A stretch of DNA of 64,000 bases from Vitrella brassicaformis (Eukaryota; Sar; Vitrellaceae): positions 437,336 through 501,335 of the forward strand of contig CDMY01000295.1 of the NCBI GenBank assembly GCA_001179505.1, in the 5' to 3' direction. Below the pieces are notes generated by a model that was not told where the DNA came from, did no database searches, and saw only the letters and a program-made list of their open reading frames with translations. The position numbers and the translations under genes are program-made. Of the stretch, positions 23,065 to 37,140 are shown one piece after another. Position 1 is the stretch's first letter, and every line of letters starts with the position of its first letter.

Positions 23065-23879
23065 GTAGACAGACAGACAGGTAGACAGCCCGGGCTTGAC
23101 ATGATGCCGCGTCGATAGCCATAGCCTGCCTATTGGTCGAGGAGCGGCCGCTGCACGACTCATGGCCGCTGGCCGCACGGTTCTGCAGTGTACATGTCTG
23201 CAGCCAGCCAGCCAGCCAGGTGCAGATTAGACTGAAGGGGTGGGGATTATATGATGGTAGACGGACAGGACAGCAGTGCAGTGAGTGGATGTGATGTGCA
23301 TGTGGCACCAAATGTCGGAACTCAGTTGCCAACTCAATTATTGCCGGGCGTCTCTGAAAACAAGCCGAAAGACCGGCTAGACGATTGGCTCACGGCAGAG
23401 ATCAGGAACGGCTGATGATTGAGGGCCCCTGGTGCCTCAGGCCCGCCCCAAAAGACCTCGAAGGCCGCATGAGAACTGGGTCGAGTGAGGATCGAATTAC
23501 TGTTTTTCTCGACGCTGGCAAATTTATTTTGCGATTTTGGTGGCCAACCACTTCCCTGTACGAATGGGCAGACGCCTTCTCAACAACACGGGGGAAAAAT
23601 GGAGGGCGAGAGCTGCGAGCTTTTTTCTCAGCTCGCAGAGTCCCTTAGGACGTTCCGTGAAACAACTCTCTCAGCAGGGAGCCTGTGGTTTTTCGAGATA
23701 GCCGAGAAAGGACCAGTATATCGACGCCTGCCCAGGATCGCATTTGCATCCAGAAGTACCTTCATTTTCTTTCGCAAGGGCTCAATCGAAGGCCATCACC
23801 GATTTCTCCCGGTTTTTGACCGGGTCTCGCTTGTGTCAGCGCATAGGAGGGCACCGGAGCACCACGTAGGACCCACCTG
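23065..23879. other. Intergenic region upstream of GCN5
   Basis: More than 800 bases with fewer simple repeats than other spacers. Two overlapping frames (from 23385 and 23485) show no motif. The notable feature is the inverted AGCTCGC pair at 23613-23638. Confidence 0.5.
23613..23638. promoter_or_regulatory. Inverted pair of AGCTCGC elements upstream of GCN5
   Basis: CTGCGAGCT (23613-23621) and AGCTCGCAG (23630-23638) are perfect 9-base inverted repeats separated by eight bases. Each arm contains the promoter-like core found elsewhere in the window. The GCN5 ATG lies about 240 bases downstream. Confidence 0.5.
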
Positions 23880-26689
<2,810 letters not shown>

Positions 26690-27044
26690 CTGAATGACTT
26701 AAGATGAGCTGTTTTTTCGGTTGACTAACCGAGTGAGTGCTCGAAGTGTGTTGATACATTCATCTGCGGCGAGTGAGATTGCTGCTGGGAGGGAGGTCGC
26801 AGTGCATTTTGTGTTGTGGGTAACTTAAGAGAAACAGGCAATGGATGGGTGCCTGTATGAGTGTCAAGCCCGTTGCAGTGCTCGAACTGCTGCCGGACAT
26901 CTCCACATTGGGTCCACAACCGAGGCGCTAAGGATGCTCTCGCCAAGAACCGGTTACCGGGCCGCCCATCTTGGCCGAATGATTCGCATTCGCATGCAGC
27001 CCCCAGGCAATTTGCCCCCAGGCGGTCCTCTGTCTTCGCATCCC
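26690..27044. other. Short spacer between GCN5 and the 5-phosphatase
   Basis: AT-richer than its surroundings. The frame of the following gene is open upstream to an ATG at 26841, so the true start could lie there. No other gene is seen. Confidence 0.4.
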
Positions 27045-29658
27045 ATGGCGGTCGTTCTCCTCGCGCTCCTCGGGGCGAGCCTACTCCTGCTGTCGAGTCC
27101 CCCACAGCCTGCCCTAGCAGTCCATGTGTCGCGGAGGACTCTGCTCGTTGAGGATGAGCTGCGAAAGCCGCTGATCACGGGCGAACACCAGGGAGGTCCG
27201 CTGGTGAATATGTGCAGTGGTAGGTGGCAGCACTTGGGCAGCACATGAAAAAAGTAGGGAGGAGGGATGACTGTTCTGATTGTTGCAACAGTCACATGGA
27301 ACGCGGGGTCATCCGGCTGAGCGAAGCTGAAGGGCTGGCTGTCTGCCCTGCCTGCCGTCAAACAAGCAACAGGTAGGGGAGCTTGGGGGGGTGGGGGGGT
27401 GGGGGGGGAGTATTTGGAAGGTCGTCGAGTGGACACTTCAATCACACGATTACGTGTCTCCCTCCTACTCGTTCGATGCATGCTGTTTTGCCTTTTTGCA
27501 GGAGGTGTGGCAGACGAGGACTTCAAGAATGCCATCTCCTTGCTCATGGCTACCTGCATGGCTAAGCATCGGAAGCCGACCCCTGACATCGTCCAAATGA
27601 CCATCGAGGAATCCGGGGACGACAAACTGGTGAAATACTTCGACGAGCTTCGACAGGCGCGTGGCAGGACAGATTGATCCCGGCGGTTAGAAGGAAAAGA
27701 GGTGATTTCGTTTGTGCTCGAGTAATTGTGGTTGTATATGGCCGCACAGTTCCGCTCCGAGATGAGGTGCTTCCGATATTCAAAATGGATGCAATGGGTA
27801 CGGCGCAGCATCATGGGAAAGGCTGTGGGATGAGGTTCATGACCGAAGACACATCGTCGCCGCCAAGAGGAGTTTTGATGTAGGCGGGCAGACGCACAAC
27901 GCACATCTACGCCACGTCTCTCTCCATGTCTCCTTGTGTCATAAATCAGGGCAATTTTTGTCGACAAAGAGAGACTCAGCAAAAGAAATCTCGAAGTGGA
28001 AAGGGTCGATACGTGGAAGGAGCCGTTTCATACGTTGGTGAGAACTCATGTGACATCCATAATCTCTCATTTTCTACATGGCCAAATGCAGTTTATCAAC
28101 AAGATGGAAGCAGAGTATACTGAGTCCACGGCCAGCAAGTCAGCAGTGTATGCTCGGCTGGCCATACGATTCCAACATGGCAACTCGACCTCAAAATCCG
28201 GTCGGAAGGACAGCATTACCAGCTTTTTTAAGAAGACCTCACCACTCTTCGCGTGCAGACTTCAATCTTTGCTTTGCCGGCACTCACCTTAAGACACAAG
28301 ACGATGTGCGCCATTCTCAGGCCAAGCGAATAACGTCTTTTCTGACGAACTCACGCTTTGATGCTCGAAATCTTCGTGCAGACTGCGACGCGGCAGTGTT
28401 GTGAGTAAAGAACGAGATACCTATGTCGATTGATTGCGTGTATATTCTGGATGGCTCGTGTTTGTCTGTGCCATGCAGCAATGGCGCTTTCAATCCACGC
28501 AAGGGGCGAGAGATGAGAGATTGCGACCCCAAGACCAAGGCCTGCATGGGGAAAATCTACGATGACAGCAACTGTAGATTGGAGACTCACTGTGAATGCC
28601 ATGCCACTATCGTATTTGTGAGTTCATGTTGGTGTGCAGGTGCAGAAATGCTTACACCAAACGGTAAAGGGTTCATCGACTATGACCACCTGCTAGAAGT
28701 CGCCAAGGCAAGAGACGAAATCACGACGCTTTGGCGAGGGTGGCACATGAAAGGTGCAATAGCCCCTGAAAGTCTCATTCTCGATGGGGACTGGAAAGAG
28801 GTGTGATGAATGATAAGGAAGAGACGAGACATGAAGAAGTAGCACTGGCTCTCTGCAGATACCCATTAACTTCCTTCCAACATTCACACGTCCAGTCCGA
28901 CGAGAGAAGCCCACAAAGATTGACGAGTGTTACTACAAGCCGAAGCGCCAAGCCACGAACAAGACGAAGCTGGAAACTCCACGTGAGGACCTAGCTGATC
29001 ACATGCTTTGCGAGGCGGAAGAGGAGAATGTGGACAATTTTGGGTACAACATGGAGGCAGGTACGTAGACATACAGACGGCATGCGAGATTGGTTATCTT
29101 TTGCGCGTCTTCTCGTCTTAGCGTGTGCGGCGGGAGAGTGTTACCTGGGTAAGGTGACTTGTGCGTGGGATGGACGTGTACATCTGTCTGTGCTCTGTAT
29201 TGATGTATGTGCCTGTGCGTCAGTCGGAAGTCGCAAGAAAAGCAAGAGGATGAAATGTAGGCAACGTATATATTAAGAAAGCAGTCAACCGACCATTCAT
29301 GTCTCCTGCTTGAGTAGGTCCTCAGTACTGCGACCGCGTTCTTGTGTGGCCTGGGAGCGTCTGTCGTGCCGGCTTGTACAGGTAATCACGGCTACAAACT
29401 GCTGAATAGATAGGATGATGTATATCAATCCTTGCTGTGAGCTGTATCTACAGCTCAGTACCCCACATCACGGCTTCTGACCACACCCCCGTCTACGCCA
29501 TCTTGCAGCTGGAGATCCCACAACGCGATAAGATACGGTCGAGGAGAATTGAGCGCCTAATGAAAAACCTCACAAACAGACTCAAATCAGTCAGACTCGA
29601 CAGACTCAAATCAGCCATCTCTTCTGTGAAACCAAACAGCGACTCATCTCGGCCCTGA
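27045..29658 (+). CDS. Inositol polyphosphate 5-phosphatase-like protein with signal peptide
   Basis: Exons 27045-27219, 27292 to about 27305, 27502-27660, 27750-27879, 27950-28037, 28092-28200, 28259-28400, 28479-28591, 28640-28800, 28859-29060, 29224-29256, 29318-29381 and 29454-29658 give about 530 aa. All junctions keep phase except the second exon's 3' end, which is off by one base. IPPc blocks in order: VTWNAG, KPTPDIVQM (Glu nearby), SAVYARLAIRF (as GNKGGV..RF), CFAGTHLKTQDD, NGAFNPR, FLPTF, PQYCDRVLVWPG and ITASDHTPV. The GDxN aspartate is Ala here (GAFN). These enzymes remove the 5-phosphate of inositol lipids or polyphosphates. The N-terminus has a clear signal peptide (MAVVLLALLGASLLLLSS), unusual for the family, placing it in the secretory lumen, outside the cell or in the plastid route. 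The C-terminus is basic. Confidence 0.75.
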
Positions 29659-30235
29659 CTCAGAGACGCGACAGTGAAGAGGAATGAGTGGATGGATTGC
29701 ATGAAGATATGGATGGATGCTGTTATTGTAGCCACGTCCGCAGGCGGCTCGAATGCGTGAGTGAATGGAGTCAATGTGATGGAGGGTGGCTCTGGTGAGT
29801 CATTCACGGCGAGAAACCCCGCAAAGAACAAGTAGAAGATAAACCAACCATGTGTGCTGTGAGCCATGTGCACTGCAGAGACACAAGTCAGCATATATGT
29901 CTTTCCGATGATCGGCCTTCGACGCATCAGTGCCGTGCATCAGCAGCGGCCAGCCGTCGATGAACGAACGCACTCACACAGCCGGGCAGCACGGAAGACA
30001 GGCAGAACACACACATAAGATGGGATGACCACTGCGAAAAAAACAAACAAAACCTCACCGTCTCGGTGATCAAATCTCAGCTCTACCACCCGACCCACGA
30101 CAAACCACCCACGAGCGACGACCGAACGACAAACGGACACATACAGCCTCACCGCCCGCCCACTCGCCAGCACTAAAAAAGCCATGAATGCACGCGATGG
30201 CCACGCACACTTATCTCGCTCATCCTGGCTGTTAG
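29659..30235. other. Convergent intergenic spacer
   Basis: Lies between the 3' ends of the 5-phosphatase and phosphatidylinositol synthase genes. The frames seen here have no motif support. Confidence 0.5.
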
Positions 30236-31201
30236 TCATGTCTGTTTCTTCTTTTCCCTCAGCTTGGCCCCATCGGCCTCGAGCACTGTCTTGACATAGT
30301 ACGCGACCACCCACAGCTCGCACAGGAGGGCCATGGCCCTCCCGGCCGCCAACACGGCCCCGACGGCCGGGTGCGCCAGCCATCTGGCCAAAGGAAGGGT
30401 CAGCAGCAGCGGCCGGGCAATGTCGGTCTGCAGGTACGCCCACAGGGGCAAAAACATGAGGCCGCTGATGACCAGGGTGCCGGGGAGGGTGCGGAAGTTG
30501 TTGGAGAGGATCTTGCGGACGATCCAGGGGGCGGCTGCGAAGCAGGCCTCCTTCCAGTTGCCACTTGCCCTCTCGGTGTTGGTGAAGGCGAAGACGAGCC
30601 ACTCGACGCACGCGATAAGCGGGGCCACCGACGGAGCCACGCGCGACCACAGCAGCTGCCGGCTGATGTTGTCGATCACCACATCGATGATCGCACCGAA
30701 CTCGCTCGACTGGTCAAACAGCCGGGCCGTCAAACCTGAATCGATGCAACACACACACACACACACACACACACACGAACAACGAAAAGACGATACTCAT
30801 CTGTGTCTGCCCGTTCGTCTGGCTGCATCCGCCGAGCCATAAAGGAAGTCAGTCAGACAAATCCCTCCCTTACCATCGAAGAAGTCCAGTGTGAACCCCA
30901 GGGCATAGAGCAGCGAGAAGGCCAGCGGCCTCTGGTACATGAACCCAAACATGGCCCCCAGCAGCACCAGCCGCACATAGCCAATCAGATTCGGCACATA
31001 GAACAGTGGTGCCATCATCAGCCGCCTCTTCTCGCGTATCGCCTCCTTCGCCCGGCCCACGGTGATGGCCGCGCGCGACTGAACCTGCCCGTCTTCTGCA
31101 ATCGGCTGGCCGGGGAGCTCAGTGATTGGCGCTGTGACAATGCTCGAGTGGCTGCTGAGTGATGAGGAGAGAGGTGCCTTTCTGCCGAAGAGGGAAGGCA
31201 T
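30236..31201 (-). CDS. PIS1: Phosphatidylinositol synthase (CDP-alcohol phosphatidyltransferase)
   Basis: Two exons (31201-30874, 30735-30236) join in phase to 275 aa. The CDP-alcohol phosphatidyltransferase signature is complete across the splice: DFFDG then LTAR, eight residues, then GAIIDVVID, with the aspartates of the D-D-G-A-R-G-D-D pattern. The leading YVPNLIGYVR and the FDQSSEFGA spacing match eukaryotic PI synthase more than choline or glycerol phosphate enzymes. It would make phosphatidylinositol from CDP-diacylglycerol and inositol in the ER, with about six membrane helices. The Met at 31201 (MPSLFGRK) was preferred to an upstream in-frame Met because it gives a usual-length cytosolic tail. 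It is head-to-head with the RING gene. Confidence 0.88.
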
Positions 31202-31425
31202 CTTGACGGCTGCTGAAGCTGTGACGAATAAAGGTCGCACCACCGCTGCACACGCCGGTAAGGATGAAGCCTCGGCCTGCATCAGGTAGGTTGTTACTAT
31301 ACTACTACTCAAGCGGTCAGGATGTTTATGTTGTCACATCTGTCGCCGTGTTTGCTCATCTGCTTCCGTTCAAAAACACCTCCATTCTCCGCCAGGTTTC
31401 CGTTTCACGGCGATAGTTTCACGGT

Positions 31426-31433
31426 AGCTCGCA
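31426..31433. promoter_or_regulatory. AGCTCGCA element between PIS and RING genes
   Basis: AGCTCGCA lies 50 bases before the RING gene's ATG and 225 bases from the PI synthase start, in their shared upstream region. Confidence 0.5.
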
Positions 31434-31483
31434 AAAGGAGGAAGGGAAAGGGGAAGGAATGGGATTTGCCACGTAGTTGAGAA

Positions 31484-33826
31484 ATGGCAACAGGTCGGCG
31501 CTCCTCATTTGGCTCCAACCACGTGGGAGAAGACGACGAGCTGAATTGGGCGGAGGCTCAGGGTCGCCGGGCGACAGACGAAGGCGCACCTGTTCCAGCA
31601 ACAGGACTACATGCACTTGGCGGGAGGCAAGAGACCGACGAGCGACCTCACCGCTCTGACGTGCCACTACACTCGCCTGGCCCTCCCGGCCTACATGTGT
31701 CGCCCGAGATGATGAGTATCGCCCAGGAGGCATTCCTTCTGGCGACAATCAGGCAACGTCAACATCATCCTACCAGTGGGGATGGGCCCCTGTCCTTCAA
31801 GTGAGCAGAAAGACGTGTAGGTCAGTCAGTCAGTCCTGTGTGTGTGTGGATGATGGATGCATTGCATTCTTCCATCTCCTTCTTGTATGTATCTTGTCCC
31901 CCCTTGTGTTGCGTGTGCAGGGACATCCGTTTGACCACGTCGTCCGTCGTGCATGGCCTCCCTCTAGCGGAGCGGCTGCTGCACGACAACTTTCCTGCGG
32001 AGGCATTCGCCCCCTTCCATCCGCCACGGGGGGGCACCAAGCGCCGCGTGGATGGCACGAAGGCCGGTGCTGGGTGCGCGAAGGAGAGGTCCGTCGCGGC
32101 GTCCTCTAGTAGTGCAGCAGCAGCTGCTGCTGCTGCTGCTGGTAGTGGCGATGGTGTGGTGGCGGAGAGCGCCGCTGGAAGTGTTGTCAAGACAGGGGAG
32201 GGGGCAACGGGCAAGGGGAAGGGGAAGGATGGAGAAGAGGGAGGGCATCAGGTACGAAAGAGAGAAATCGCCCGCAGCTTATTGCGGGTGCCGCACAGCG
32301 CATGCGGACTGTGTCCATGTCTGGGTGTGGTGTGTCTGTCTGTGTGGTCGGTTCCCTCGTCAGGTGTGTCCGATATGCCAGGAGGAGTTGGTGTTGCTGC
32401 AGCAGCTGAGAAGAGTCGACGAATGTGGCCACTGTGTAAGTGAAGTGAAGTCACTCCTCCATCCCACATACGCTCACAACACAGACATCTGTCTGTCTGT
32501 CTGCTGGTGACATTTTGTGTCAGTTCCACGCGTGGTGTCTAGACGAGTGGCTCGAGAAGAACTCCACCTGCCCCATGTGCAGGCTTAACCTGCACGACTC
32601 TGCCCGTCGTCTTCGTGCCATGCTGCCGCCCCCGGAGCCCTCATCTCCCGGTGGCGAGTCGGACGCCACTCTGCCCGACAGGGACCCCCCCTTCGGCTTC
32701 CGTCCTCTGCCGGGTTTCGGCATCCCGCACTCTCACCATCACAGCTTCGTCTTCATCGAGGCACCTCTTGTCCAGAGGCAAGTCCAGCCGGCCACGCAGC
32801 CGCCGTCAGGGCAGACACCACCCACCCCGCCCCCTCCCGCCCCTCTGCAAACTCGCCAGCACCAGCCTGAGCGGCCGACGGGGACGTTGGCAAGCTTGCG
32901 CTCGAGGGCGATGCGTGCCATTCGGTCGCTCGTGCCGTCTGCTGGTGGCCGTCGTGGTGGTGGTGGTGGTCGGAGAGAGGCGCAAGGGGAGAGGGACACG
33001 GAGAGGGAGAGCGGTGACTGGAGGAGGGTGGTGCGGCGCCGTGTCGATCAGGGCCAGCATGAGGAGGGAGGGGGGAGTGGGGTTGAGGGGGGCGGCCGTG
33101 TTGGCCGCGGCAGGTGGCTTGTGGTAGAACAGGCACCTGTTTCACATGTGCAAGAGAGGGTCAGTGAGGGATGTGATGCACAGGGGCCGGGCCACCAGCA
33201 CAGCACCAGCGAAAGAAGAATCAATCGGACGTGTGTCGCTTGTTTATTTCAGGAGCGTCCTGTCGTTTCTTCTGACGTCTTTCCCTCGGTGATTCCGCCA
33301 AGCCTGTACCCAGCGGGTGATGCTGGAGGTGGCAGTCGTGGCGATGCGGACGCGCCGGCCCACCCCATGACCCCCCCGCCCGCCTACACTGCCGACGAGG
33401 CCGAGCCCCAAGACCCCTCGCATGACGAGCTCCTCCATCCACAGTGGCTGCAAGCACCCCATCCCCCGGCTGCCCCAGTCCTGGGCGCTCACCCACCACC
33501 ACCAAGGGCAATGGCAGCCGCAGCTGCTGCAGCCGCCTCGTCCGGGCCTAGCTCGTCTCAGACAGGACAGGCGCTGGACATCTATTACGACACGCCGACG
33601 CCGCTGCAGCCACGCTATGCGGTGAGTGAGTCGTGTGAGTGGGGGAGGGGCAACACACACGCCACGCGGGTGGTCTGCGCAGTCACCGGCTCATCCATCG
33701 GTTAAACGGTCTGGGTGCTGTGTGCAGCACTCGATGCAGGCCATGCACGCCTCGATGGATGACATCCATAGCGGCGGGCCACACGACGATGACCACCAAG
33801 ACGCAGGCGGCTGGACGGACACATAG
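31484..33826 (+). CDS. RING-H2 finger protein, probable E3 ubiquitin ligase
   Basis: Exons 31484-31800, 31921-32251, 32364-32435, 32524-33159, 33253-33621 and 33728-33826 join in phase to 607 aa. The RING-H2 spans two exons: CPICQEEL, CGHCFHAWC and CPMCR, giving the C3H2C3 ligand order. I used the GTAAGT donor at 32436 because it keeps the CGHxFHxxC spacing. The rest is low complexity: an Ala run, a Pro-rich region, an Arg/Gly-rich stretch (GGRRGGGGGRRE) and a His/Asp-rich C-terminus. RING-H2 proteins recruit E2 enzymes; the substrate is not indicated. No membrane segment is seen. Confidence 0.8.
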
Positions 33827-34092
33827 ATAGGGACTCACTCGTGGCATGGTCGATGCGATCGATGTGTAGCAGGCAGAGGTACCCGGGGGCCCACCCACCC
33901 ATGGGCTTTTCTTTTCGCAATGTGTGGGTGTGCGTTAGTGGTGTGGTGTGGTGTGGGTGGGGGATGCCGTGTGTGAGCGCGTGAAAAGACGTGTCCTGTG
34001 TCTTGCAGCCCTCAGGGCAATCGCAAAGACCTTAATGGCTGGATGGATGGATTTGCACGTTGCAAATGGTTGAGGGGTCAAAACTCAGCGGT

Positions 34093-34123
<31 letters not shown>

Positions 34124-34802
34124 ACACGACCAACCAAATGGCCACACCACACACACTGCACGAAACCGCAGTCAAGACAGACAGACAAGCACAGCCTGCC
34201 TACGAAGGACGTACGGCACGGCACTGCACACAAAGGCAAGGCAATGCGTTTATTCACTTTTCCGTCCCCCCGCCCACACAGCTCACATAACACACACCAC
34301 ACACACACACACACACAGAATGAGCACAAAAGACATACACGACGACACTTTTTTTATCTACCGGCGGACCGTTTCCCTCTCTGCAGCCCAGCCCACGCAC
34401 AATCAGTAGCTGCGTACAACGGACAGCATCAGGGCTCGCTCGCTGCCATGCCCTGGCTGGCCTGCCTGGTGGGGTGCGTCCAGCCCAGCCGAACAAAAAA
34501 AGCTGTAGGGGAATACTACCTACCTGTCAGGCTCTGTGACAGAGCTACACTGATGAAACACTTGTCTAGAAGGGCACCGACACACACGGACACTGAGACA
34601 CGCAGCGACAGGTCGCCCGACAACCCGCTTGAAGGAAGGCACAAGTTTCCTCTTCTCACATCTCATCTCCCCCCCCACACATCACACACACATCTGCCCT
34701 GGTGCTCCCTCCTCTACCCTTGTTCGGCCACACAGTCAGTGACAGAAACCACATGTCGAATTGTACACCAGACCAGACAAGACCTGCTCAGCTCAGCTCA
34801 AC
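33827..34802. other. Convergent intergenic spacer rich in CA repeats
   Basis: Holds (CA)n near 34094-34130 and 34295-34318 and other short repeats. The long frame from 33998 is repeat-derived and has no motif. Confidence 0.6.
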
Positions 34803-37093
34803 TCACCACCACTTGTGCCCTCTGTGCCTGCTGTGATGCCCGTGGTGGCCGTGGTGGCCGTGGTGGCCATGGTGGCCATGGTGGTGCTTCGGCCACGGCC
34901 AGACTGGGTGGATTGGGCCCGGGGGAGGGCGAGGGGGAGGCGTCCATGTGAGCACCTTGAAGGCCGCGAGGGCGTCAACGAATCCGTGGCCTGTCCGGTA
35001 GTCGAAGCCGACCTGAAACCCGGGGAGAATGGGATCTGCACACAGCCAACAAATATAAGAGTCGATCCTACACATCGTGTCAGTCACTGACGGACGCCAC
35101 GCACCGTCCATCTTTTCTGCCTGGAGGGAAGCAGCAACGGACACACAGACCCAAGAGACACAGAGGGACCAGGTGTTTCTGTGCGTGTGTGGAGGTCTGT
35201 GTGGGGGTGGGGGTGAGCATACTGTGTATGTCAGGAGGCGCCTGAGGCCGTATGGCGACAAGAGCGGCTTGTTGTCCATGAGCAGCTTGTCGAGGATCAA
35301 CGCTGCTAGCCCACACACGTGAGGCGCCGACGCACTTGTGCCGTAGAAATCTGAGAGAGAACAGTCGTGTGGTCGCCAGCCAGCATGGCATGCAACTCTG
35401 CCCTCTCTCTCTCTCTCTTTTTGTCATGTCAGGCAGGGGTCCACCTACTTGGATAGGTATCATTCTCGACGTTGGCACGCTCAGACATAGACCCAAAGAA
35501 CATCGTGTTGGCGCCATCTTTGCAAGGGGACACACACACGCACGAAGAGAGGGAGCCCAAGAGCCAATCATTGTGTCAATCGCACGTGGTGTGTCGGTGA
35601 GTCACCTGGTCCTGTCACGTCGGGTTTGTAGAGGTCAAGGGGGTGGTCGAGTCGGGTGCCATTGTTGTCAAAGAGGATCAAACACCCCCCTGCGCCAGCA
35701 CATACATACATACAGGCGTATGCATCAGTAGACCGATCTACTGCCCGATTGGATTGCCGCCCCCCCCCCCCCAACACACATGCACACACACAGAGCACGC
35801 CTGACCTCTGGATGAGTAGAGATTCACTTGTGTGTGGAGGGAGCAGACGGGAGCGACTCCACCCCAATTGTTGTTCGTTGTCCGCGAGGTTGCGTCACTG
35901 GCGCACAGGAAGTTACTCGCGTTGTAGTAGGCTGCCGCCCCGACTGACGTGGCGCCATGAGTGTTGGAATGACTGACGACACACACAGATACACTTCTCT
36001 CCCTCTCTCTTTGGTTGTTTCTGCTTCTCTCTCTCTCTCTCTCTCTCCGCCTTGGTCTCCGTGTGTGTGTGTGTGTCATCGGCGTGTGTGCGTACCCCCA
36101 AGCAGTCGCTCCGAAGAAGTCCGGGTCTGTCGGGAGACGAAAGAAAGGCCGACAAGACAGAGAGACAGACAGACAGACAGACAAGAGAGAGGGGGCGGGA
36201 GGGCGTGTTGCAAAGAGACCACCGAGACCATGCCAAGAGTACCCCTGTTGTGTTGATTACCTGGGTACGGCCGTCTGAACCATATCAACGAAATCCGGGT
36301 GGGATTGGTTATCGCCTCGTTGCTGCAGGCATTAGAGCAGAGAGGACGGACGCCAAAGAACGAACACACAAGAGTCAAACCCACCCACATGTTTGTCGGC
36401 ATGCGAATCCGTCGCTCAGTCATTCCCTCACCCCTCCTCGTCCTTGATGATGGCTTTGCCGATGCGCAGAATGAACTTCTCGCCATAGCCGGGAAGGTTC
36501 TGTCCCACAACGATACCATACCAACCCAATCAGCACATGGAGACGTAACGCTGACGCTTCCCAATCACTCACTCACCTGGAAGCCGATAAATTCTGTGGG
36601 GTCGCCGGGTAGCTTGAGGCTCTCCTCCGCACCTCCAATGCCCTCGAAGCTGGCGGCAAAGGGCTCCCCGTCCCTGATGCCATTCATATGACAAGACCAG
36701 GCACACACCAGACAGGCAGACGATGGACGGATGGGCGGACGAGAGAGAAGGGGGCAGGCGGCTTACTTGGTGAAGATGAAAATGTCCAAGTCACACTGGC
36801 TCCCGAGGGGACCTGCACGCACCCGTGCCGTGCCGACAGTGAGGGCGACAGTGAGGGAGAGGGGCAAGGCATTAAAAGCTCCCTGATGCTGCTGGTGCTG
36901 CTGCTGCTGCTGCTGCTGCCACAGGCAGGCATCTGACCGTGCACTGAGAAGTATGGCTCGTCCCAGTTGAGGACTCCAATCTGTGTAGCGTCCTCAGGCA
37001 TGGTGAAATGGTAGTCGATGGAGCCCGTCTTGCTGCAAGCAAGACACACAGACAGACGAACACGCGGAGGGAGGTACCTCCCCGTGTGTGTGC

Positions 37094-37140
<47 letters not shown>

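Noticed and set aside
33998-34951. A 317-codon frame in the 34-kb spacer
   Set aside because: Mostly Thr/His/Cys runs from CA repeats, and it overlaps the confirmed 3' end of the S8 protease on the other strand.
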